This document shows positions 39,183 to 47,411 of a stretch of 64,000 bases of DNA, piece after piece. This DNA comes from Phenylobacterium sp. (GTDB lineage Bacteria > Pseudomonadota > Alphaproteobacteria > Caulobacterales > Caulobacteraceae): positions 310,001 through 374,000 of the forward strand of contig NZ_JAUSCJ010000022.1 of NCBI RefSeq assembly GCF_030651185.1. Direction: 5' to 3'. Position numbers and translations under genes: made by a program. Within the stretch, counting starts at the first letter, position 1; every line of letters begins with the position of its first letter. The notes below the pieces were generated by a model that worked only from the letters and a program-made list of their open reading frames with translations, searched no databases and was not told the DNA's origin.

Positions 39183-42100
39183 GACTTGTCCAGCAGGTCG
39201 GCGTCGGCGGCGTTCTTCACCGCTTCGAGCCAGCCGTGGCCGAAGCGCTGGTCGGGTTCCAGGTGCGCGCCCTCGGCCCACTCGTTCCAGGCGTTGATGA
39301 AGACCAGGCGCTCATCGCCGAAGTTCTGCCGCCGGGTTTCGGCGAACATGGCTTCCAGCCAGGCCTGGAAGGCGCCCGGCGTGGCGTGGTGGTGCGACCA
39401 GCTGTTGTCCTGCCGGCGGGCGGTATTGTCCCAGCCCGGCATGGCGCCGCGGAAGCGGGTGTGGGGCGGGGTTGGCTCGGCCATGTAGCGGCGCACGATC
39501 TGGCGGTAGTCGTTCACCCGGCCCTCGAAGCGGGCGTTGTAGAGCGGACCCGGCGGATGGATCAGCGCCTGGGACCCGGCAGGGGGGAACTCGACGCTGG
39601 CGTCGAAGCCGAGGCTCGTGGGATCGGTCGCCCCGCCAGCCATCTCAAAGCCTTCGACATAGGCCAGATAGATCTCGCCGACGCCGTTCTTCGCGCACCA
39701 GTCGCGCCAATGGGCCGCCCACAGTTTCGCGTCCGGCAGCAGCCCCGGCCGATAGAGCAGCACCAGAGGCTTGCCGTTCACCCGGATGTAGTTGGGGCGC
39801 TTCAGATAGGGGCCCATCTCGGCCATCAGGGCCTCGGCGTCGCCTTCCTCGTAGGTCTGGGCCAGCAGCACGTCATTGGACTGGCCGTCCCAGGTGCGGG
39901 TCCAGTTCTCGTTGGCCCAGCAGAGGCAGAACGGGAAGTCGCCGGCCGCCCCGGTCAGCAGGTGCTCAAGCGGCTTTTCCAGCACCCGCCGGCCGCCGGA
40001 GAACCAGTAGAAATAGTGGCAGAAGCCGCCGATCCCGTACCTGGCGGCCAGTTCCCCTTGCCGCTGGAGGGCGCTGGGGTCCGACAGGTCGTAGAAGCCG
40101 AGGTCGGCGGGCAGGTGAGGTTGGTAGTGGCCGCGGTAGTTGGGCAGGGCCCGGGTGACATTGGTCCACTCGGTGAACCCCGCGCCCCACCAGCGGTCGT
40201 TCTCCGGGATGGCGTGAAACTGCGGCAGGTGGAAGGCGATGGTACGGACGGTGTTGAGCGCCTCCAGGCGTTCGCTCCAGCGCTGGACGAAGGCCTGCTG
40301 GTTGCGGGTCGCCAGCCGGTGCTTGTAGCCGACGTCGATGGAGTTGGCGGTGACCGACAGGTGGTGGACAATCTCCGAGGTCGGCTCGTAGAGGATCCGC
40401 AGGCCGCGCTCGCGCAGGCGGAAGCAGAGGTCGGCGTCTTCGCAATAGGCCGGCGCGAAGGTGATGTCGAAGCCGCCCAGCTCGGCGAACACCTTGCGGC
40501 GCACCGCCAGGCAGGCGCCCGAGGCGTAGTCCACCTCGCGGCGCACGTTCCAGCGGGGCAGGGACGGATCGTCGAACAGACCGATCATCTCCGAGGCGCC
40601 GTCGACTCCGATCCGCGCGCCGGCCTCCTGCAGGCGGCCATCGGGGAACAGCATCTTGGGCGCCGTCGCCCCGACACCGGTTTCCTCATCGAAGGGTGAA
40701 AGAAGCGCCGCCAGCCAGCCGGGCCGGGCCTGAACGTCGTTGTTCAGGAAGATGACGAACTCGCCCTTGGCCGTCTCCGCCGCCCGGTTGCAGGTGCGGA
40801 TGAAGCCAAGGTTCTCCGGGTTGGTCAGCAGCTTGAGGCCCGGGACCTTGGCCAGCACCGCGGAGGTCGCGTCGGCCGAGGCGTCGTCGATGACGATGAT
40901 TTCGGCGTCCTCAAGTCCGCCCGCCGCCTGCAAGGCGGCCAGGCATTCCAGGGTGAACTTCAGATTGTTGTAGGCTGGGATCACGATGGAGGCCCGCGGC
41001 TTTGCGGGCGTTGCGAAGGCGAGCGTGGCGGCGGTCTTGTCGAGGTCCTTCTCGCCCAGCTTGATCAGCTTCAGCGGCTTGACCTTCACATTGGCCTTGC
41101 GGGCCTCGTCCATCCGCCGGCGCTCGGCGGCCAGGTCACGATAGGCCTGGACGTCATAGAGGCTGGCGTCCTTGGCGCGGGCGGCGCGGAGCTGTTCGAA
41201 CAGGCCGGTGTCGGAGCCCCCGGCGCGGACATGGCCAGCGCCAGGCTCGGGCTTGGGCGCGCGGCTGAGCGCCCAATGCTCCAGGGCCGAGATCGGCGCC
41301 TCGGCGGCCTTCGGGTTGGCGGTGAGATAGGCCAGCTCGTCGAAGTCCGGGGCGGGCGAGGCGCCCTCGAAGGCGCCCTCGCGCAGATAGTGCAGGATGG
41401 CGTGGACGTCCTCGGGCGCCTTCGGATTCTGCTCCAGATAGAAGGCGGTGTCGAAGTGCAGGCTGGGGTTCCGTCGGCCCTCCAGGCCGTGGGCCAGGAA
41501 GTCGGCCAGCGGGCTGGCCCCCAGGGCCGTGGCGTCGCGATAGCGGTCGGCGTACCAGCCGGTGTCGAACAGCGGATGGGGCGGGCGGCCCTCGCCGGCG
41601 CCTGAGGTGACGTAGTGCAGCAGGGGCGGGATACCGCGCTCGGCCACGTCGGGGTTCTGTTGCAGATACCAGGCGCCGGAGAACAGCGGGTGGGGCTCAT
41701 AGCCCAGCCGCCAGCCCTCGCGCAGATAGTGCAGCAGCGGGTTCTCGCCGGACTTCGCCACCTCCTCGGCCTGGCCGACATAGTGGCGCAGATCAAACAG
41801 GGGGTGAGGATTGAAGCCCTCGCGGGCGCCTGTGAAGACGAAGTGCTGCAGCGCCGTCAGGCCGCTGGCGGCGATCTTGACGGCATGGCGCGAGCGGTAG
41901 TCGGCCAGATCGAACAGCGGGTGCGGATCGCGGCCTTCCTTGTCGCCGGCCACCAGATAGTGGGCCAGCGGCGCCCAGGCGGTGCCGGCCAGGTCGGCGT
42001 TCTTCTCGACGTACCAGGTCTGGTCGAAAAGAGCCTTGGGGTGTGCGTTGGAGTCCGGGCCGGCGCGGACATAAGACACCAGCCCCCGGGTCTCCCCGCC

Positions 42101-42382
42101 CTCGCGCCCGACGCCCTTGTCGAGGCCCGAGGTCCAGAGCCCGGAGCGCAGCACCAGGGCCACACGACCGGGCCACTTGCCCCGCGCCAGGGTCAGGTCG
42201 AAGCGCTGTTCGAGGCGGTCGCGCCGGCGGTCCCACTGGCGCCTGGCGGCGGCGGCCTGGAAGCGGACCCAGCGGTCCTGGGCGAGGGCGACATGGGCGG
42301 CGTGCAGCAGCTGGCGGCGGGCCAGGAGCTCCGTGGCGACGAGGGCGGTATCCGCCTTTTGCTTGGTGGGGCGTTTGGTCAA
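39179..42382 (-). CDS. Three-part protein: repeat region, GT2 glycosyltransferase, GH99-like (WbsX) domain
   Basis: The protein is 1067 aa from a TTG at 42382, four bases after the sulfotransferase stop; an ATG at 42439 would overlap that gene by 53 bases. Residues about 118-378 hold seven repeats of the 'LFDxxWYxxxNPDVA...PLxHYLxxGxxEGRxPHP' type. Residues 464-690 form a GT2 domain (VIPAYNN, IDDAS, FLNNDV, CEDADLCFRL). Residues from 712 match the WbsX/GH99-like domain (FHLPQFHAIPEND, GFTEWTNV, INAWNEWAEG). Combined GT2-WbsX proteins occur in O-antigen clusters; the exact linkages are unknown. The repeats and the SGLW stretch before them recur in the protein at 47412-48581. Confidence 0.88.
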   Translation of the reverse strand: MTKRPTKQKADTALVATELLARRQLLHAAHVALAQDRWVRFQAAAARRQWDRRRDRLEQRFDLTLARGKWPGRVALVLRSGLWTSGLDKGVGREGGETRGLVSYVRAGPDSNAHPKALFDQTWYVEKNADLAGTAWAPLAHYLVAGDKEGRDPHPLFDLADYRSRHAVKIAASGLTALQHFVFTGAREGFNPHPLFDLRHYVGQAEEVAKSGENPLLHYLREGWRLGYEPHPLFSGAWYLQQNPDVAERGIPPLLHYVTSGAGEGRPPHPLFDTGWYADRYRDATALGASPLADFLAHGLEGRRNPSLHFDTAFYLEQNPKAPEDVHAILHYLREGAFEGASPAPDFDELAYLTANPKAAEAPISALEHWALSRAPKPEPGAGHVRAGGSDTGLFEQLRAARAKDASLYDVQAYRDLAAERRRMDEARKANVKVKPLKLIKLGEKDLDKTAATLAFATPAKPRASIVIPAYNNLKFTLECLAALQAAGGLEDAEIIVIDDASADATSAVLAKVPGLKLLTNPENLGFIRTCNRAAETAKGEFVIFLNNDVQARPGWLAALLSPFDEETGVGATAPKMLFPDGRLQEAGARIGVDGASEMIGLFDDPSLPRWNVRREVDYASGACLAVRRKVFAELGGFDITFAPAYCEDADLCFRLRERGLRILYEPTSEIVHHLSVTANSIDVGYKHRLATRNQQAFVQRWSERLEALNTVRTIAFHLPQFHAIPENDRWWGAGFTEWTNVTRALPNYRGHYQPHLPADLGFYDLSDPSALQRQGELAARYGIGGFCHYFYWFSGGRRVLEKPLEHLLTGAAGDFPFCLCWANENWTRTWDGQSNDVLLAQTYEEGDAEALMAEMGPYLKRPNYIRVNGKPLVLLYRPGLLPDAKLWAAHWRDWCAKNGVGEIYLAYVEGFEMAGGATDPTSLGFDASVEFPPAGSQALIHPPGPLYNARFEGRVNDYRQIVRRYMAEPTPPHTRFRGAMPGWDNTARRQDNSWSHHHATPGAFQAWLEAMFAETRRQNFGDERLVFINAWNEWAEGAHLEPDQRFGHGWLEAVKNAADADLLDKS
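41249..42031 (-). repeat. Seven tandem 'PHPLF...HYL' protein repeats in the 1067-aa glycosyltransferase
   Basis: Units of about 37-39 residues each begin LFDxxWY or similar, contain a PDVA-like turn and PLxHYL, and end G-EG-x-PHP. They are degenerate at the DNA level and so old. The same unit occurs at 43593-44135 and 47832-48509. Confidence 0.75.
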
Positions 42383-42386
42383 GGGA

Positions 42387-43418
42387 TCAGCGGGTGGCCA
42401 GCATGGCGTCGACCTGACCCTCGATTGCGGCGCGTTCACGGCGCAGCAGGACGAGCTCGGTCTCGATCTCTTGGGTGTGGAGGCGTTCGCGCTGGCGTTG
42501 CTGGCGCTCTTCGTCCAGCTCGGCGCTGACCGCCGACAGGGCTGAGGTCACCGGTGAGACGAACACGCCCATCTTCGCCTTCAGTTCGGCGATCTGCACG
42601 GCGGCGGCCTCCAGCGGCGCCAGGGGCGGATGCGGCCCGACGGCGGCGGCCTCGAACCAGTCGTGGACGGTCTTGGCCAGGGGCCCGACGATCGGTACGG
42701 CGGCCAGGTCCCCGCCGCCGGCGTTGTGGCGCAGGTCGCCGGTGAGGAACTGGTCGATCTGCGCCTCGGCGTGCGGGCTCATCCGGGGCAGGGGCGCGCC
42801 GTGGGCGGTCTCGATGCGGCCGACCTCGCCGCGCCAGTCGGCCAGCAGGCCGTCATAGGAGACAAAGGCGCGGGGCAGGTCTCGGGAATAGAGTTCGGCG
42901 GCCAGCATGTAGACGCACCAGAGCAGGACAGACTTCTCCACCGGAAAGCGATCGCGCCGGGCCAGCGACCCAGCGACGGCGAGCGGCGACCGCACCGGAA
43001 TCACCGCCCGGGCCGGCAGGCCCACGGTCTTCAGGACCTGACGCCACATGGGCGCCAGGACCGAGACCCGGGGATCCTTCAGCAGCGGGAAGCGGGCATC
43101 GCCGAACTCGTCGCGATAGAGGGCCAGGGCGCGCGCGGTCCACGCCGCCTCGTCGGCCTTGGGCAGGGCTGTGTAGGGCAGGGCGAAGACGTCATCCCAG
43201 GCGCTGCCGGCGGCGCGCAGGCGGGCGTCGTTGAACAGCGCGATCTTCCAGGGCTCGAAGTAGCCCTTCGCATTGTGCTCATCGCCGGGCATGACGTTTT
43301 GCGGCAGTTCGGCTCCGGCCAGGGCCAAGAGCTGGGTCACGGCCGAGGTGCCGGACCGGTGCATGCCCAACACGAGGTAGGCTGCGGACTTGGCCGGTCG
43401 GGTTGTCGTTCTCGCCAT
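42387..43418 (-). CDS. Sulfotransferase-family protein with C-terminal coiled coil
   Basis: The 343-aa protein has the PAPS phosphosulfate-binding loop LGMHRSGTSAV near residues 17-27 and the 3'-phosphate region PVRSPLAVAGSLARRD near 135-150. The last 50 residues are Glu/Arg/Gln-rich (ELDEERQQRQRERLHTQEI) and predict a coiled coil. Such proteins sulfate polysaccharides or sit in surface-glycan loci with unclear activity. Coiled coils also open the neighbouring repeat proteins, so contact between them is possible. It lies four bases before the TTG start of the large glycosyltransferase gene. Confidence 0.82.
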   Translation of the reverse strand: MARTTTRPAKSAAYLVLGMHRSGTSAVTQLLALAGAELPQNVMPGDEHNAKGYFEPWKIALFNDARLRAAGSAWDDVFALPYTALPKADEAAWTARALALYRDEFGDARFPLLKDPRVSVLAPMWRQVLKTVGLPARAVIPVRSPLAVAGSLARRDRFPVEKSVLLWCVYMLAAELYSRDLPRAFVSYDGLLADWRGEVGRIETAHGAPLPRMSPHAEAQIDQFLTGDLRHNAGGGDLAAVPIVGPLAKTVHDWFEAAAVGPHPPLAPLEAAAVQIAELKAKMGVFVSPVTSALSAVSAELDEERQQRQRERLHTQEIETELVLLRRERAAIEGQVDAMLATR

Positions 43419-43550
43419 CGGGCCCCATCTGGCGCCTTGGAGGCGCGCGTGACCCTTGCCTCTATGACCGCAGGCGCGCGTGGGCAAGGGCGCGGTTGAT
43501 CGGGGCGGTGTTCTGCGGCACAGGTCCAGCCTCGCGGAGTGTTTCGTCCC

Positions 43551-45455
43551 ATGGCCGTCGGCCCCGATCGTAGCCTGCTGGTGCTGGGCCCGGCTCTGGA
43601 CGCCGACTTCTACCGCGCGATCTACCCCGACATAGCCGACGCCGGCCGTGATCTGGTGACTCACTTTGCCGACGCTGGCTGGCGCGAGGGGCGCGATCCC
43701 GCCCCGTGGTTCTCGACCACCGGCTATCTTGAGCGCTATCCCGACGTGGCGCAGGGTGGGGGAAACCCCTTCTATCATTACCTTTCGGCTGGCCGCCGCG
43801 AGGGCCGCGAGCCGGTCGCTTCGGCCCAGGCCCTGGACTATCTGGTGGCGCTCAAGCTGGCCCGGGATGGGAAGGCCGACATTCCGGTGACCGCCGCCGA
43901 CCGGGCGCTGGCCGCCACCGAGTTCGACGCGGCCTACTACCTGTTGAACAATCCCGACGTGGCCGCCTCCGGTCACGATCCGCTGGACCACTTCCTGGTG
44001 CGGGGCTGGAAGGAAGGGCGCGATCCTTCGCGGGACTTCCATCTGGGCGACTATCTTGAGCTCAACCCCGACGTCGCGGCGGCGGGCGTGCAGCCCTTCG
44101 TGCACTATCTGGCGCAGGGCCGCGCCGAGGGCCGAATCGGCCGGCGCCGGTTGGGGTTCCGTCACGATGCGGTCGCCCGCCTGCGGCCCCTCCAGGAACG
44201 ACTGGCCGATTGCGAGGTCTGGGCCCGCGCCGTCGACCTGAACGAAGCCGCCGACGTGGTCGAAGGCCTGGCGCCGTCGCGCTCGGGCCGCCGCGACCTG
44301 CACGTGACGTTCAGCCACGACAACTACGCCGCCGGGGTGGGCGGGGTGCAGGCCAGCGTTCAGCGCGAGGCCGCCCGATTCGGCGAGCTGGGCCGCGACC
44401 ACCTGCACATCTATCCGGCCTCTCCCTGGCCCATCGTCTCCACCGGCCTCGACGGCCCGCCGCTGGGGGTCCTGTGGAACGGGGCGCAAGTGGGCGCCTT
44501 CCGCCCGCGGACGCTGATCGAGGGGCTGCGGGCGGCGCTCGCCGACTGGCGGGACGGCCAGCGAAGCTTCGCCATCCACTCCATGCTGGGCCATTCCAGC
44601 CGCGAGGTGATCGACGTGGTGCGGATCGCCGGCGCCAATGCCGGCCACTACTGGACCCACGATTTCACCAGCCTCTGCGCGGGCATCCACCTTCTGCGCA
44701 ACGACATCGCCAACTGCGGCGCCCCGCCGCCCGGCAGCGCCGCCTGCGGCATCTGCGTGTATGGCCCCTATCGGCAGCTGCACATCGACGAGCACACCCG
44801 GCTGTTCCGCCACCTGGACCTGACGGTGGCGTCCCCGTCGCAGGTGGTGATGGACACCTGGCGCGGCGCCGACTGGATGGACCCGGTGGACGCCAGGATT
44901 GCTCCGCTGGCCCGCCTCACACCCGCCCGGGCCAAGGCGGCCCCGCCCCGCGAGGGGCCGTTCCGGTTCGCCTTTCCGGGCGCACCCTCCCTGCACAAGG
45001 GCTGGCCGATCTTCGCTGACCTGGCGATCCGCTTCGAGAAGGACCCGCGCTACGCCTTCCTGCACCTGGGCAAGACCAAGATCCCGGGCCTGCCCCTGGA
45101 GCATCACCCGGTCTCGGCGACGGCGACCAAGCCCATGGCCATGCGCGACGCACTCAAACGCCTCGATATCGACGCCGCGATGATATGGTCCCTGTGCCTG
45201 GAGACCTTCTCGCTGACCGCCTACGAGGCGGCGGCGGCCGGCGCGGCCATCGTGACGGGACCCGACTCTGGCAATATCGCCGCCTTCACCCGCCAGGGCG
45301 GTCATGGCCTGGTCCTGCCACACGAGGCGGCGCTGAGCGCGATGTTCGAGAGCGGTGAAATCCTGAGCCTGGCGCGCGCGCGTCGCCGCCCGGCTCTGTA
45401 TAATCTGGAGTTCAGCAACCTGACCGCCGATCTCATTTCGGAGCCTGCCTCGTGA
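43551..45455 (+). CDS. Repeat-containing glycosyltransferase (GT-B, GT4-like)
   Basis: The 634-aa protein has four N-terminal 'YPDVA...HYL...GREGR' repeats over residues about 15-195. A GT4-type domain follows, with SHDNYAAGVGGVQ near the start of the catalytic part, FAFPGAPSLHKGW and the E-x7-E motif ETFSLTAYE near the end. The central CGICVYGPYRQLHIDEHTR stretch has clustered cysteines. The start is at the ATG at 43551; a GTG at 43539 is possible. It is divergent from the sulfotransferase gene and coupled by a GTG/stop overlap to the next glycosyltransferase. Confidence 0.82.
   Translation: MAVGPDRSLLVLGPALDADFYRAIYPDIADAGRDLVTHFADAGWREGRDPAPWFSTTGYLERYPDVAQGGGNPFYHYLSAGRREGREPVASAQALDYLVALKLARDGKADIPVTAADRALAATEFDAAYYLLNNPDVAASGHDPLDHFLVRGWKEGRDPSRDFHLGDYLELNPDVAAAGVQPFVHYLAQGRAEGRIGRRRLGFRHDAVARLRPLQERLADCEVWARAVDLNEAADVVEGLAPSRSGRRDLHVTFSHDNYAAGVGGVQASVQREAARFGELGRDHLHIYPASPWPIVSTGLDGPPLGVLWNGAQVGAFRPRTLIEGLRAALADWRDGQRSFAIHSMLGHSSREVIDVVRIAGANAGHYWTHDFTSLCAGIHLLRNDIANCGAPPPGSAACGICVYGPYRQLHIDEHTRLFRHLDLTVASPSQVVMDTWRGADWMDPVDARIAPLARLTPARAKAAPPREGPFRFAFPGAPSLHKGWPIFADLAIRFEKDPRYAFLHLGKTKIPGLPLEHHPVSATATKPMAMRDALKRLDIDAAMIWSLCLETFSLTAYEAAAAGAAIVTGPDSGNIAAFTRQGGHGLVLPHEAALSAMFESGEILSLARARRRPALYNLEFSNLTADLISEPAS
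43593..44135 (+). repeat. Four 'YPDVA...HYL...EGR' protein repeats in the 634-aa glycosyltransferase
   Basis: Units begin near residues 15, 53, 125 and 162. Units three and four (LLNNPDVAASGHDPL, ELNPDVAAAGVQPF) are close to the repeats known from calcium-binding and hemolysin-like proteins of alphaproteobacteria. They share the pattern with 41249-42031 and 47832-48509. Confidence 0.75.
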
Positions 45456-46477
45456 AGGTCGTCTGCTTCTCCAGCTTCACCTTCTCCTACCTGAACCGCG
45501 CCCGGGTGCTGTTCCAGACCCTCAAGGCTCACCAGCCGGACTGGGAGCGGGTGGCCCTGATCACCGACGCGCCGCCGCCGGGGTTCCGGCTCGATCTGGC
45601 AAGCGAGCCCTTCGACCGCGTGGTCTACGCCCAGGACCTTGGCATCCCCGACTTCCAGGCCTGGCTCTTCAAGCACGATGTGGTGGAGGTCTGCACTGCG
45701 GTGAAGGGTCCCTTCCTGCACCAGGCGCTGGCCGCCGGCGCGGACGCGGTGGTCTATCTCGATCCCGACACCGCCCTCTTCACCAGCCTGGCGCCGTTGG
45801 AGGAGATGCTCGGCGTCGATGACATCCTGCTGACCCCGCACCTGCTCGACGCCAATGACGAGCTGGAGGCGATCCTCGACAACGACCTCTCGGCCTCCAG
45901 GACCGGGATCTTCAACCTGGGCTTCGTGGCGGTGAAGGCGGGCGGGGAGGGGGCCCGGTTCGGCCAGTGGTGGAACGACCGGCTGCTGAGCTTCTGCTAC
46001 GATGACATCCCCAACGGCCTGTTCGTCGATCAGCGCTGGTGCGACCATGTTCCGGCCCTGTTCGACAAGGTCAAGGTGGTGCGCGACCCTGGCTACAACG
46101 TCGCCAGCTGGAACCTCTCCAAGCGCCAGGTCGCGGTGGGAAAGGACGGGGCGATCACCGTCAACGGCCATCCCTTGCGCTTCTGGCACTTCACCAAGCT
46201 GGGCCCCACCGGCGACGCCATGACCAAGCGATATGCGGGTGACAACCACGCGGTCTACGAGATCTGGCGCTGGTACAAGGAGGAGGTGGCCAAGACCACC
46301 GATCCAGTCATTCCCGAACGCTACTGGGCCTACGACGCCTTCAGCGACGGGACCAAGATCGCCAAGCCTCATCGGGTGCTTTACCGCGCTCGTCCCGACC
46401 TGCAGGCCGCCTTCCCCGACCCCTTCGAGGCTGGCGGCTATCTGGCCTGGCTCGCCAACGAGGGCCTTGCGGGATAG
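45452..46477 (+). CDS. GT-A glycosyltransferase (GT8-like)
   Basis: The 341-aa protein starts with GTG overlapping the previous stop. The metal-binding DxD is in VVYLDPDTALF, and FNLGFVAVKAGGEG, DQRWCDHVP and FWHFTKLGP follow. It is a paralogue of the N-terminal half of the protein at 27385-29223, which has the same motif order. It probably transfers a hexose or similar sugar in glycan assembly. Confidence 0.85.
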   Translation: MKVVCFSSFTFSYLNRARVLFQTLKAHQPDWERVALITDAPPPGFRLDLASEPFDRVVYAQDLGIPDFQAWLFKHDVVEVCTAVKGPFLHQALAAGADAVVYLDPDTALFTSLAPLEEMLGVDDILLTPHLLDANDELEAILDNDLSASRTGIFNLGFVAVKAGGEGARFGQWWNDRLLSFCYDDIPNGLFVDQRWCDHVPALFDKVKVVRDPGYNVASWNLSKRQVAVGKDGAITVNGHPLRFWHFTKLGPTGDAMTKRYAGDNHAVYEIWRWYKEEVAKTTDPVIPERYWAYDAFSDGTKIAKPHRVLYRARPDLQAAFPDPFEAGGYLAWLANEGLAG

Positions 46478-46546
46478 GCGAGCCGTCAGCTTGCGCGCGT
46501 CATCCCGCTTCCCTACCGTGCCGCTCCCTTCCCGCTAGGCTTCTCG

Positions 46547-47410
46547 ATGCGCATCCTCGTCACCATCGCCCACTACTTCTCGGCTGAAGCCAACTCCCAG
46601 CACGGCTCCACCAGCGAGCGGAAGCGGCAGGATCGACAGCGCGCCATCGAGGAGGTGATCTGCGCCTATCGCGGCCAGTTCGGCGTCTCGTCCACCCTGG
46701 ACGTGGGAACCCGTAGCTTCCAGACCGCTCCGGGGTCGGACGACGAGATCGATATCGTCGCGGTGACCACCAGCGAGAAGCACCTGCTGACACCGGAGTT
46801 CTGCACCCGCTACGGGGTGAGGGTAGCCAAGCTTGAGCTGGAAAACCCGCGGATGCTCGGGTTCGGCGCTCAACATATCATGGCCCAGCAAGCCAACAGG
46901 TACGACCTGTTCGTCTTCAGCGAGGACGACTTGCGGATCAACGATCCCAGCTTCTTCTCCAAGCTCGCCTGGTTCAATCAGACCTATGGACCCAAGCGGG
47001 TGTTGTTCCCCAATCGGATCGAGTGGAGCCGCCGCGCCGCCACCCTGAAGACCTATATCGACGGTGACCTAAATGCGGCGGCCGCCGACCGTATGGTCGC
47101 CCATGTCGAGGACGACGACGCCCTCTACGGTGCGCCCCTCGGTCGCCACACGGTGTTCCGCAGGGCGCGTAATCCGCACGCTGGCTATTTTGCCGTGACC
47201 CGGGATCAACTCAATTACTGGATGCGCCAGCCGCACTGGCTGGACCGCGACACCAGCTTCGTCACGCCGCTGGAGAGCGCGGCGACCCTGGGGGTCGCCA
47301 AGACGTTCTCGATTTACAAAGCGTTCGGCCGCTCGGCGGGATTCCTGGAAATCGAGCACATGGACAGCGCTTTTTCCGACCTGAAACTGCCCGTCGTCTC
47401 CACGCTCTGA
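46547..47410 (+). CDS. Putative glycosyltransferase-like protein, unknown family
   Basis: The 287-aa protein begins MRILVTIAHYFS, and an acidic motif FVFSEDDLRIND near residues 120-132 could bind the metal-nucleotide of a GT-A enzyme. KRVLFPNRIEWS and NPHAGYFAVTRDQL follow. I do not recognise the family with certainty. Its neighbours, glycosyltransferases and a repeat protein, suggest a role in surface glycan synthesis. It lies 69 bases after the preceding gene and one base before the next. Confidence 0.65.
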   Translation: MRILVTIAHYFSAEANSQHGSTSERKRQDRQRAIEEVICAYRGQFGVSSTLDVGTRSFQTAPGSDDEIDIVAVTTSEKHLLTPEFCTRYGVRVAKLELENPRMLGFGAQHIMAQQANRYDLFVFSEDDLRINDPSFFSKLAWFNQTYGPKRVLFPNRIEWSRRAATLKTYIDGDLNAAAADRMVAHVEDDDALYGAPLGRHTVFRRARNPHAGYFAVTRDQLNYWMRQPHWLDRDTSFVTPLESAATLGVAKTFSIYKAFGRSAGFLEIEHMDSAFSDLKLPVVSTL

Positions 47411-47411
47411 C

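Noticed and set aside
43419..45323. Upstream extension of the sulfotransferase frame across the 634-aa glycosyltransferase
   Set aside because: It is antisense to a clear glycosyltransferase. The sulfotransferase motif begins right after the ATG at 43418.
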